Source: Anastatus disparis
Taxonomy: Eukaryota > Arthropoda > Insecta > Hymenoptera > Eupelmidae
Reading direction: 5' to 3'
Assembly (NCBI GenBank): GCA_017163975.1
Contig: JAFFSR010000221.1
Coordinates: 7,502,001 to 7,566,000, forward strand
Length of the DNA: 64,000 nt
In this document: positions 52,449-64,000 of the stretch, piece after piece
Numbering within the stretch: position 1 is the stretch's first letter
How the letters are laid out: every line of letters starts with the position of its first letter
Program-made: the position numbers and the translations under genes
The notes under the pieces: model-generated
Told to the model about the DNA's origin: nothing
What the model saw: the letters and a program-made list of their open reading frames with translations, nothing else
The model's database searches: none

Positions 52449-55400
52449 ATGGCAGGCACCAAAGTGGAAAACGCCGTCCAGACAAGGCCTGTCGAGGTAT
52501 CACAGCAACTGCAAGATGGCGAGAAATTTGTCAAGTGGGACGAGGTACTTACAAATATTTCTTTTATTCTTTAGTGATATTGAATCTGCACGAACATTTA
52601 AAAATCACTGTAATATAAACACTAGATTTCAATGGTATGAAGTTACCATTTAATATTGTTGAAATGTTTTAGATAGTTCCAAACAAAAAATTAGATAAGC
52701 AGTAAATTTCTTTTTAATGACTTATGTTCAATATATTGTTGTAAAATGTATATTATTATATACTATCATTTCAAATAAACATCATTAAAAGTTTGTATTT
52801 AAATTTTACTGTAAAATATTTCTTAAGAAATAAATAAATCTAGTGGAAAGAATTTCTAAGATGTTAATTTGTAGTAATATTGAGTTAAATAGAAATAAAA
52901 TAATATTTAAAATGATGAAATTGTTTGATAACTCCTAAGGTAAGCACAATAAAATTATTTATGCTCGAATGTAGGATTCAGGAGTAGCAACACCTGTCAC
53001 TTTGAAAGTGGACAAACATGGTTTTTACCTGCACTGGATAGATCAGCACAACGAAATGGATATGCTCGATATAGCCATGATTCGTGACACACGAACTGGA
53101 AAATTTGCTAAGATACCCAAGGTGAATATGACAATTATAATAGTTGCTAGCTTGGGTTCACAATAAAACTTGAATATCTGTTTGAATAACTAAAGTCAAT
53201 AAATGCATGCTCAGAATCTGTATTGTTTTGTCATACATATCATAGTCTTTTGTAATTTCCTTGCATTTCTGCATGAATACTAGCTATGTATAATACCACT
53301 GCATAACAATTATTGATGCTATTATAAATAGTTCTTTAATCTCCTTTGTTCTAAATGTGGTTTCATTATATAATTGCAAATTTTTGTTAGTTTATTAAAA
53401 ATTAAAAGATACATTTTAAAGAAATTATATACTTAAAAATGAAAAATGTGTCTTGGATTGCATTATTTTTACATCCATTAAATAATAATTTTTTTTAGTA
53501 ATAAATGTTAGTAAAAATTAAATATTATTTTAAGTTTGCGTATGCTTGTAAATGTTTATAGAAGCTAAAAGTAATAAGAATAAAAGAGCTATAGATAGAA
53601 AATATTTCTATTTTTATTGGATATTTAAAAAATGCAGTAATCAATAAGTTCATTAATTTATAAATACATTTTCTACATAAATGAAAAAGTAAATAGGTTT
53701 TTATTTTATTTATTATGTTAAAAAAAAAGAATTTTAATTTTAATAGTAACGTAAATCAATATAAGCTTTATAATTTTATTAATAATTTATTCAACCTTGA
53801 AAGATTGTAAATGCAAATATTAAAAAGAATCTAAATGATTATTAGATGTTGATATGTGTCACTAGTTTGAAAAGAAAAAAATTAATCAAAAAAATAAAAC
53901 AAAACAATTTACAGGATCCAAAATTAAGAGCTCTTGTAACAATGGGCTCTCAAGATTCTTTAGAAGACAAAACTGTTACGATCTGCCATGGTTCGGACTT
54001 TGTAAACATGACTTTCATTAATTTCTGTACAACGCGTGCAGAAATTGCGCGACACTGGACCGATCAAATTCTTCACCTGGCTTATAATCTCACTCAGCTT
54101 AATACTAGCACAATTATGTTCTTGCAAAAGGCGCACACAAAACTTACATTATCCGCAGATAAAAACGGAAATATACCCGTTAAAAAGTGAGTAAAATTAG
54201 TAATGCAATATTTTTTTCATCATAAACAATTTAAAGAAAAGCACTTTTGAGTTTAATAATTATTAAGTTTTAAAGAAGTGAAATAACATACAAACAAATA
54301 CTTTAAAACATGTAATTTGTAAATTTTTTTCATAATTTTATTCCATAAATTCAAGGATATCTATTTAATACTGCTTATATTTCTTGCTTTAATATCATAT
54401 AATCACTTATTATAACACTTTATAATTATTAAAAAATAATATTTGTATGCGAATTTGACACTCATTAACTGAATTTCAAACTAAAATTAAATTTTCATTT
54501 ATTTATAACAGCACTTTTTAAATTTATATGCGTATTTTTTACACAATTATTTTAATTTTTGCAAAAAAAGTTTTAAAAAGTGATAAAAATAACCTTCGTT
54601 AAATAAATATTTTATTTCTTAAGTTAAGAATAAAATCTTGTATATAACTGAAAAAAATATTCAATTTCAAATACAAAATGTACTTTTTAATTTAAAAAAT
54701 AAGTTCATTTTTAATTTATTCTAGTCTTTTTTAAACATACTTATGATTTTAAATTCCAGGCACATTCTTGTAGAAAAATTTATACTTTTATAATATACAT
54801 ATATAAGATTAGCTTTTTTAAGTTTGCAATATGAAACAAAAAATTATTTATAAGTGCATAAGTTTAATTATTTTGTATTTTTAGTATAATAAAAATGTTT
54901 ACTCAAAACAAAGAAGATCGGAAACGTGTAGAAAAAGCTTTAGATATTTCTGGCTATGCTTCAGGAAAAAATGATTTTATTCCTTTGCAAAAGTTTCAAT
55001 TTGAAGAATTCTTTAATTTTTACAAATCATTAACTCAGCGTTCAGATGTGGAAAAAGTTTTTGAGGAAATAGTTGGTAATCCCAAACGAAAATTAATGTC
55101 TGTGCCACAATTTGTTGAATTTTTGAATCAAACTCAAAGAGATCCACGATTAAATGAAATATTATATCCTTATGCTAATACTGCAAGAGCATTGGAAATT
55201 ATTAATCAGTATGAACCAAATAAGCACAATGCTCAAAAAATGCAATTGAGTTTTGATGGATTTCTTCGATATCTCATGAGTGAAGATAATCCTATTGTTG
55301 CTGTATCTAAATTTGAATTATCTGATGATATGGATCAGCCATTAGCACATTATTTTATCAATTCTAGTCATAATACATATCTTACAGGTGAGTCCTATTA

Positions 55401-58400
55401 TATAAAATTTTTAGTTTCCAATTTATTTTAAATTAATAATAATCAAACAAAAGTAAAGATAAAAATAACATAGTTGTAACAGAATTTTATAATAATTAAA
55501 CATTATTTATAACTATTTAGATTATTATTAATCAACTATAAAATCACAAGTTTTTAATACAGACAAATAAGTTATAAAATTTTATTCTATTATTTTGAAA
55601 GATTATATTTGATTTTTAATTTTCAAATTATTTTATTTTTATAAATTATCAAAATAAAATATTGTTGAATTATTAAATTTAAGAGCTCAATAAAGAATTA
55701 ATAATTTTTTATAATTCACCCTTTCAGAAACGAATTTTTTGTAAAATATATTGTGACAAACTATTTTAAGATAATTTGTATTTATTTTTCAATTAATTTT
55801 TGTGACAACAAATTTTTTTTTAAAGTTTCTTCCATTTCTATCACGTGTACAATAACTTATAACCAGATTCTCAGATCAAAAACTGTTTCAAAAACCGGAA
55901 AAACCGAAAATTATTAATATATATTGCGATATATTTATTGATTCTGGAAGGGTTAATAATTTATTGATTCTTTTTTATAAGCGTAATTATACAAATTGTT
56001 TTACATTCGTGACTATAATTAAAGAGATTATCTTTTAAAATATTAAAAATTGAATTATACAGGACATCAACTAACTGGTAAAAGTTCTGTGGAAATATAT
56101 CGTCAGTGTTTATTGGCTGGTTGTCGTTGTGTTGAGCTTGACTTTTGGAATGGCAAATTTGACGAACCTGTAATTGTACATGGGTAAATATTTTTCATTT
56201 TTTATTAAGATTAAAAATATAAAATAAAAAAAAACAAATAATATATAAAAAAAACTCCAGAAATATTTTTCTTTATTACTCATTATTTTTTTGTTCATGA
56301 TAGGTATACTTTTGTACCTGAAATATCGGCTAGGGAGGTAATTGAAGCGATAGCTGAGAGTGCCTTTAAGACATCTGAGTATCCTGTGGTACTCAGCTTT
56401 GAAAACCATTGTAATCCAAGACAGCAAGCTAAGATTGCACAGTATTGTAGAGAGTACTTTGGGGAAATGCTTCTTGATGCACCGCTTGAATCTCACAAGG
56501 TAAACACTTTTTGTTGAATATTTTTTAATAACGTGAAAATTTTATAAATAATTTTATTATAAAATATTTTTATTTAAAGGAAAAATATTTTAAAAATTTT
56601 CAAAATGAATAATTTTTTTGATCATTTAAAATAATTAAATGATATTCTAGAATTTTTAAATTTTCACACATGCACATCAAATTTTAAATTAAAGAAATAT
56701 TTTTATTACGTTAATATGAAATGAAATTTATAAAATCAGATATCTTTTTGTTTTATAGTTGGAACCTGGTAACGAATTGCCACCACCTTCATTATTAAAA
56801 AGAAAAATAATAATAAAAAATAAGAAAAAACATCATCATCATCACCATAAAAAACATCAAAAGAAGCAGCAAATTCAACAAGAAGGTATAGAAGAAGGTA
56901 TTGAGCCAACTGAAGAGAATGGTAGTGAAAGTCAATCAGCCAAAGGAGAAAATGGACCTCCGCCTGATATTATTCCGCAAAGTGAAGTGGTTGATGGAGT
57001 TGTAGTAGGTAATGGAAATAGTGAACATCAAATGGAAAATGGAGAGGTTCATCCACCTATGTTACAACATCGACAGAGTAGCAAAGACAGTGCACAAGAT
57101 GATGATGGTTTGTTGTATTTTTTTGATATAATAAAGTATTATTCTCGCTCTTTTGAATGACTAAATTTTAATGAAATTATTAAAAAGACAAGTCATTAAA
57201 TTTCCTGAAAATATTTTGTGCTTTCTAAATCAATATCAAATATATAAATAGGATAATTCATAACTATGTGGAAAATTAATAAAATAATAATCATGAAATA
57301 TTGTTGAATTTTACGTTATAGATGATGAAGATGAATCAAGTACCGAAGAGGAAGAATCTAATGTAGAAGACAGTAAAGGACCTGATAAAGCACCTGCTGC
57401 AAAAGAAGAGGAGGCAGGAGCCGAAATTTCAGCATTGGTTAATTATGTACAACCTGTACACTTCAGCAGTTTTGAATCAGCAGAAAGTAAGCATTTTATT
57501 TTAAATTAAAATTTTGTGATTTTTATAGAATAATCTATTAATAACTTTAATATGTTAATATATTCTATGAAAACATTATGAAAATTATTATAAAAAAAGA
57601 TAATAATTCATAAAATAAAAAAAAAGTAGGCTTGAAATAAAAATTTAATTTTCAGGAAAAAATCGAATGTATGAAATGTCATCGTTTGACGAAAAGCAAG
57701 CTACAACTTTGTTAAAAGAACGACCGTTGGAATTTGTCAATTATAATAAACATCAACTGTCACGAGTTTACCCATCCGGTACGCGTTTTGATTCTAGCAA
57801 TTTCATGCCTCAAGTTTTTTGGAATGCTGGCTGTCAACTCGTGGCTTTAAATTATCAGACCTTAGGTAACTAGTTTTAAATGCAACATTTATTGCATATA
57901 AAATAATTTATGTATATTTTTAAAATTAAATTTTGTATTGTTTCGAAAGAAGTATGAGTCATATGCATAAAAAATATTAATTTTTTAAATTCATATTTAA
58001 AATTTAGATCTTTTTTGTAATTTAAATAATTTTAAATTCATAAGTTTAATTATTCTGTGTATTTAGGAGATTAAAATTTATTTTATTTTAAAATATATTT
58101 TGTTTATAATAAAAATTTAAATAATATTAATATAACGTTATGATATTATAAATAATATAAGACTATTCAAAATTTAATTAAAATTTAGATCTTTTTTGTA
58201 ATTTAAATAATTTTAAATTCATAAGTTTAATTATTCTGTGTATTTAGGAGATTAAAATTTATTTTATTATAAAATATATTTTGTTTATAATAAAAATTTA
58301 AATAATATTAATATAACGTTATGATATTATAAATAATATAAGACTATTCAAAATTTAATGAAATGTTATTATTACAGATCTTGCTATGCAGTTAAATTTG

Positions 58401-61400
58401 GGTATTTTTGAATATAACAAACGTTGTGGCTTTTTGTTGAAACCCGAATTTATGCGTCGAAAGGATCGTCGATTGGATCCTTTTGCTGAATCAACTGTTG
58501 ATGGTATAATTGCAGGAATGGTACATATTCATGTAATATCAGCTCAGTTTTTGACTGATAAAAGAGTAGGCACATACGTGGAAGTAGACATGTTTGGTCT
58601 TCCAGCAGATACTGTCAGAAAGAAGTTTAGAACAAAAATAGTTCCCAACAATGGTATTAATCCTGTGTATGACGAGGAACCTTTTGTTTTCAAGAAGGTA
58701 ATTGTTTTTAATTTTTTGAAACCTCTATAGTAACAAATACGTAAAATTATAAAAATTTAATTCTTAAAAATTTATTCTTTTGAATATGTGAATATTAAAG
58801 ATTGATTTTGATTATTAAATATTAATAGAGTTAATGAATATCCATAATAAATTTATTACTAAAATCGTGAACATCTTGGTACTTATTGATTGTGAATTAT
58901 GCTACTAAAAAAAATAATTTTGTAATTTTTTTTAGTGAAAATGTTTTCCTAATAGTCTGGATCTCCATTATGATTTAATTAATAAAACAATGAAAGCTAA
59001 AGTTGATGCAATCCAAATAATTATTTCTTCCTGTAGGTGGTTTTACCACAGCTAGCATCTATTCGAATAGCAGCATATGAAGAATCTGGTAAAATGATAG
59101 GTCACCGTGTTTTGCCTGTAGTTGGACTTTGCCCGGGTTACCGTCATGTAGCCTTAAGAACTGAGTGTGGGCAACCGCTTCCGCTGGCTAGTCTTTTCTT
59201 ACATGTCATCGTTAAGGATTACGTACCAGATGGATTGAGTGACTTTGCCGAAGCTCTTGCCAATCCAATCAAATATCAAAGTGAACTCGAAAAAAGAGAA
59301 AAACAACTGGCCGTACTTACTGACGATTTAGAAGAACTATCCGAAGGCGAAATCGAGGTACAGTTTATTTGTTTTATGTCCAACCGACGGACGTGTCTGT
59401 TAATGTACCCTGGCATTCTATTTCCGCATCTACGTGGTATACAATGTTTAGTAAAAAAGAACTGCTTAATGTATTTCGTTTGGATTAAATAGATCAAAAA
59501 CTTTTGAAAGATTTTTAATGTGTTATTAACACAATAAATAATTATTAGAGTATTAAAAAATAATAAACTGAGTTTTAGATTTCAGTTATAGTATAGTAAC
59601 GATTCTGTAACTCAAGTTAAAATTGATTTACTCAATTTTCTTGCTTTGCGTGATATTTTTAATTCATTGTAAATAAACGTGTAATAATTTTCAATATAAT
59701 AAATTTAAAATAATTAACAAATTTTTACTGTTTAAAAAAATTTTTCAGAAATTTTATAAACTTTTTTTAAAAAATGCTAATATTTTCTTAAAATAGTTTC
59801 AATAATTTATCATCTAAATTTTGCCACAGATCAAGATAATGAATTTTACTAAATATTAAAATCCTACGTAATTCTGTTCCCTTTTTTAACATGTGCTGAC
59901 ATTCTAACCAATTGTTTATAGATTAAAGATAAAGAAAAGGTTAAGGAAAAAGGTGTGAGTGGACCAAGTTCCTCTAAGCCAGCCGTGAGTTATTAAATGA
60001 TTCACGTTCTCTGGTTAGGAAATTCTATTGATAACTGTGAAATTATGTTTATATTATAATTAAAAATACCAATTTTATCTTGTTTTATTTACTTTTTTAT
60101 TTTACTATCATTGTATAAACTTTATCACTCTTTACATTGTAACTATATTCTATAAATTTAATTTTTTCTTAATTAACACTGTAGTATAAGTTTTCGGCCA
60201 ATTATTGCCAATTTTCTCAAACTTAGCAAATGTATCATGAAAATCATAATTGATATTTCATTAAATTTCATATTGTTGAAAACACCAAATTTCTTTACTT
60301 TTAATTAAGAGCTTTATCGTTTTTTCGCTAATATGTCATCAATAAATCATTAAAAAATTTTCATTATTAATTTTCCACTAGACATCATTGACTAAATTTA
60401 TTTATTTCACATTTTTCTAAACCAAAACCTTTGAGAAAAGAAAAAACATGCAAATCTAGCAAGATATATCTCATTAGGAAATCTTTTCCGTGAATGGGTT
60501 GAGATATTGGAAAATTTAGTATTGGGTATTTTTTATTGTTAAGAATTCCAAATACTAAAACTCGAGCAGCCATATGGTTATCTTATAAAAGTACTAATCG
60601 TGCTTAATGTTCTTTAATTTTGCATATCGTTTGAGTTACACTTATATCTCCCAACCAATGTAATTTATGTATTATTTAATATTAATTTCGTAAAGTATGT
60701 AATTTTTTTTTTTAATATTATTTTTAGAATAAGTTATTGATTAAATACTATTTTTAGGATGTATAATTTTCAATGAACTATCCTATCCAGAGATATAAAA
60801 TAATAAGTGTCTTTTCGGACGATAAATAATTTTTATCTTGCCAGGATGAGGCTGGAAAAACAAAAAGAGAGCAATCGATCGGAGAAGTGCCAGGCTTAGC
60901 TCCAAGTACAGGAAGTCCACATGGAAGACCATCAATGGGGACGATAAATACGTCTGATTCTCAAGAGCTTGAAGACGGGGCATCTTCACTTACAGTAAAC
61001 GTCGTAGATGCATCTTCAAACAAAAGTCCTTTAAATGCCAGTACAAGTCAGTATTTTGATATCAAGGAGTAAGTCATCAAAATTGATTCCTAACGTTTTT
61101 TTTATTTTTGTTGCAAAAAGGTTCATTTTCTATCGCATCCGAGGAGATAGTTGCCGAATCTTTAGATAAGATAATGGAAAATAAATTGGTGAGGGAAAAG
61201 AAAGTAGAATTAGAGAAGAAATTGGAGTCATTGAAAAAGAAACAGGAAAAGGTAAATAATAGAATGTTACAAAAAACTTAGCTAAAAAATTAAAAAATTC
61301 AATAATGTATATCTTATTATTTATTATTTAATGAAATTTAAGAATGATAACAAATTTAATCTAAAATATTCAATAAAAAAAAAATTATAATATTTTATTT

Positions 61401-63314
61401 TTAATTGTTAAGTTATAAAAATTATACTTTAACTATTAAAATCATTTTTAGGAAAAAGCTCGTGTTTCAACTACAAAAGGATCTTCTGATGGAGAAAAAC
61501 AAAAATCAAAGTTTTACATGAGCCACAAATTAGTAAAACGACTTTCCAGTAAAAATATGTTCGTATATATTTTTTCGTATTGCTTGTTATTTTGTATAAT
61601 TCTTTCATTATATAACACTTATTTATAAAATAAAATTGAAAAGAATAATTTTGTAACCTTTTAAAATATTTTTTATTTACTTGTTGATGTTTAAAACTGT
61701 TTCAAGTTTTATTCAAGTTAAATAACTTATTAAATTATTAACATAAGTATAATTTAATTTCAGCTTTTCTAGTGAAGTAGGCCTTAGTACTCTGGCTATG
61801 TCAGAAACGACAGATTCTGGTGAAGTAGACAATCGTGAAGGCAACGATGCACCGCCCAAAGGTATTCCGCGTAGTCAAAGTGAGCGTTTGCTTGCAGTGT
61901 GCAAGGAGCATGTCCTACAAGAGCGTGAACTTCAAGAAAAATATCATGAAAGCATGTTTTTGACGATAGACAAGGTCATGAAAGGTTCACAAGCTAATCA
62001 ATTAAGAGCACTTCAGTCTCTTTATGAACGGGAAACCACTGACGTTAAGAAAAAATTGCAGGCAATGAGACACGAAGAGGTGTGTTCAAATTTTTTTTAA
62101 TCAATTTCAAATAATACAATAATATATTTATTTAAATTTATATATTTTATCATAATTATTTGTGCAATATTTTTAACTGTTATTATTTATTCTTAATTAT
62201 TTTTGCAATTGTTTTTAATTAAAATCTTAAACATTTTGATATAAAATTAGTTTTTACAGCAAAAGTTATTTAATTCATCTTCAAAATATATTTAATAAAT
62301 TTTGTTCAGTTTCTCTGCAAACTTACAATGATATCATTTTTTAAACTTTATATAAAATATGAGAAAGTTCTTGTTATTAAATAAAATAAAAATGATTTTT
62401 ACACAAGAATTTAATTTGAAATTTAATTTCAAATAAAATGATGAAAATTAAATTTTTCATTGTCAACACTTCAAAAGAAAAAGATTATTATAAATATTCA
62501 GATTCAAAAAAATGCCTGTCAATCAAAAATCTTAGAACGATGTTTAAGAATAATCACTGCTACATGATTTTAAGAACACTAATTTTAAAAGAAGTCCCAC
62601 TTAAGGTGGCTCAAGTGTTTGGTGCTGCTTTAATTGAATTTAGCGGAAATAAAGCAATTTATTCTCGCTAATTTAGGTGAATAAAATACTTTATTTCCAC
62701 TAAATTAGAAGCTTATAAAACTGAATAAGTACATAAAGTAATTAGTTGCATAATGTACTATAATCATTAATTCTTTTCTATAATCAGATTGATAGAAAGA
62801 AATCTTTTTAAAAATAAATTGAATTATGAAAAGATAGTTCTAAAAATATAAAATAAGTAATATGAAAACAATGTTCTTGAATTAAATAATGTTGATTACA
62901 TTTTTTAATTCATAAACAGGTAAAACAGTTGGCAAAAGTTCATAAAGATAAAGCAGAATTCGATCGCATGAAGAGAGAAGTAGCAAAATCAACTGTTGAA
63001 AAAGGTGTAAATGAATGCACAAGATTAACTAAAATATATGAGAAGAAGAGATTGGATTTGGAGAAACAGCACGAAGATGTACGACAAAGATTCGAAGAAG
63101 AAAAATTAAAAGTAGTGTATTATATTAATTTTCTTTTGCGAATTATAAAAATAGAATATTTAATTTTATATATTTTTTCTGACCATAGGTTAGAGCAGCA
63201 CTCCAAGCAGAATATAGTAGTCGTTACAGCAAATTCGAAAGCGGTGAAATCGATTTATCTCCATCAAGTGCTGGTCAAGGACTCCCTGAGACAGTCAGTG
63301 GAAAAACTTACTAG
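52449..63314 (+). CDS. Plc21C: phosphoinositide phospholipase C-beta, Plc21C type
   Basis: Hydrolyses PIP2 to IP3 and diacylglycerol downstream of Gq at the plasma membrane. Eighteen coding exons, 1278 residues: 52449-52544, 52975-53121, 53915-54186, 54885-55387, 56063-56183, 56304-56499, 56759-57107, 57322-57486, 57656-57865, 58378-58697, 59037-59357, 59922-59984, 60845-61046, 61121-61251, 61452-61558, 61764-62079, 62920-63111, 63189-63314. Domains: PH (about 10-150), EF hands (150-300), X half of the barrel (320-470) with catalytic His334 ([10 protein letters not shown]) and His379 (VIVHG) and the CRCVELDFW block; a charged linker (446-590); Y half (595-710: [17 protein letters not shown], [13 protein letters not shown]); C2 (715-840: [13 protein letters not shown]); and the long C-terminal coiled coil typical of beta isoforms (to 1278). 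The N-terminus (MAGTK...KFVKWDE) is like PLCB1 and Plc21C, not norpA. The start has a good context (AAACAATGG). Odd: a His6 run in the linker and alternative splice options at 61040-61764. Confidence 0.95.
53122..53914 (+). other. Plc21C: PLC-beta intron 2
   Basis: A 793-bp A/T-rich intron between the two PH-domain exons. No element or alternative exon was recognised. Confidence 0.6.
57998..58359. repeat. 181-bp tandem duplication inside a PLC-beta intron
   Basis: Copy 1 is 57998-58178 and copy 2 is 58179-58359, directly adjacent. I find a single difference (TTATTTTAAAA against TTATTATAAAA), so identity is about 99%. Copy 2 ends 18 bases before the acceptor of the C2-domain exon at 58378. 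The near-identity shows a very recent event or an assembly artefact. Confidence 0.85.
59985..60844 (+). other. Plc21C: PLC-beta intron 12
   Basis: An 860-bp intron between the exons following the C2 domain. It is A/T-rich with no recognised element; a reverse-strand open frame at 60385-60573 has no recognisable content. Confidence 0.6.
62080..62919 (+). other. Plc21C: PLC-beta intron 16, with a hairpin
   Basis: An 840-bp intron within the coiled-coil region. An open frame at 62438-62671 ends in a hairpin: arms 62634-62654 and 62689-62710, which include a perfect 10-bp GGAAATAAAG/CTTTATTTCC stem. A GC-richer patch (62594-62625) precedes it. This may be a small transposon remnant; the open frame is not in a splice-compatible context. 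Confidence 0.45.
62634..62710. repeat. 77-bp hairpin in PLC-beta intron 16
   Basis: Arms TTGAATTTAGCGGAAATAAAG and the complement of CTTTATTTCCACTAAATTAG pair with few mismatches around a loop of about 34 bases that contains a further AT-rich inverted word. Confidence 0.5.
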
Positions 63315-64000
63315 CATGAGGCTGGACGTTACCGTTGGTTAAGATGTTTCCAACGTAATAGACGTCAGTGAAATAAAACGCTTGAGCGGCGAGATTCCGC
63401 ATAAAAATATTAATAAAAGGCCCTCTGTGCATATGAGTGTTCTCGGTTAAGAGGATATAAAAAATCTTCAAGAGACATCAAAGTAGAATGTGTCACAGTG
63501 GATAAAAAAGGCAGCTGCATTTTAATATATCCAACATTCCGTTCTCCCATGGAAATTGTTTTTCGAATGGGACGAAATTGCAGGATTATCCTCCAAGTTA
63601 CTTCATCAAGAAACAACAAGAGTTTCTTTGCATTCTCGTTTTTACGGGTTGTAGAAATAACATAAGGAGGCAAAAGTGTATGCATAAAAACACCACTTTT
63701 TAGAATTTTGACTTGTAGCCACAGTATTAAATAATTCATAAATGAATATAGGACATTTTAAAAGGCATCGAGTTTCTTCATATTAATACCAAGATAAATG
63801 AGGATGTATTGAAAAGAAAAAGAGGAATCGATGAAGGAATCTGGCTTTATTCACACTATGGGCATGTGATTCTAAATAAGTGTAATCTTTTTAACTTATA
63901 ACTATTAACCTTGTTGTTATATACATAAGGCGTTACATTCTCCATTAAACTGGTAAAACTTGCGAAGTTTTCTTGTAATGGAAACAGAAAATTCATTCAT
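63315..64000 (+). other. Plc21C: PLC-beta 3' UTR and window end
   Basis: Downstream of the TAG stop the G+C content stays coding-like to about 63900, which suggests a long transcribed 3' UTR. AATAAA hexamers at 63372-63377 and 63412-63417 are candidate early polyadenylation signals. The minus-strand open frame at 63410-63739 lies inside this UTR and has no recognisable domain. Confidence 0.5.

Noticed and set aside
56110..56496. 128-residue minus-strand open frame
   Set aside because: It lies antisense to two PLC-beta catalytic-domain exons and the intron between them.
61069..61077. The TAA directly after the sequence DIKE as the natural PLC-beta stop
   Set aside because: It lies within a strong GTAAGT donor and clear coiled-coil coding exons continue downstream to a stop at 63312-63314.
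62438..62671. 77-residue open frame as an extra PLC-beta exon
   Set aside because: No acceptor/donor pair keeps the PLC frame, and its end is part of a hairpin.

Overview
The window is a stretch of AT-rich (by eye about 80% A+T) insect nuclear DNA. The evidence is spliced genes with short GT-AG introns, insect-type gene families (an NPC2/ML protein, a CD36-family receptor, an invertebrate phospholipase C-beta of the Plc21C type) and a tRNA-headed SINE with several small foldback transposons. The extreme AT content and short introns would fit a low-GC parasitoid wasp or similar hymenopteran, but nothing here proves the order.

Layout. 1-13,190 has no convincing gene. It holds a tRNA-derived SINE (1371-1556), a doubtful decayed coding stretch on the minus strand (1640-2027), a near-perfect 169-bp foldback (2637-2805) and a smaller hairpin (8901-8961). 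13,191-13,957 (+) is a three-exon NPC2 gene. 16,231-17,293 carries two inverted-repeat elements. 17,791-25,017 (-) is a ten-exon CD36-family (scavenger receptor class B) gene with an unusual 5' part: two upstream exons encode a long cytosolic N-terminus, and a second possible promoter lies just upstream of the exon with the first membrane span. 25,018-35,765 is gene-poor. 35,766-37,810 (-) is IFT57, head to head with a cornichon-4 homologue at 39,728-40,969 (+); the region between looks like a shared promoter. 40,970-51,300 is again gene-poor but rich in inverted repeats, including a 797-bp old foldback followed by a TTAA-flanked MITE. 52,449-63,314 (+) is a complete 18-coding-exon phospholipase C-beta gene, with a probable TATA promoter and non-coding first exon near 51,335-51,440. 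The window ends in its 3' flank.

The genes do not form an operon or a single pathway. NPC2 and CD36-family proteins both move lipids or sterols, IFT57 builds cilia, cornichon-4 exports cargo from the ER, and PLC-beta acts downstream of Gq-coupled receptors. The coding models were built by eye from reading-frame continuity across GT-AG junctions. Every exon phase closes, and total lengths agree with the families. UTR exons, promoters and transposon class names are inference. No dramatic new system was found. The best leads are the dual 5' end of the CD36-family gene, the alternative splicing geometry and His-rich linker of the PLC gene, and the foldback elements.
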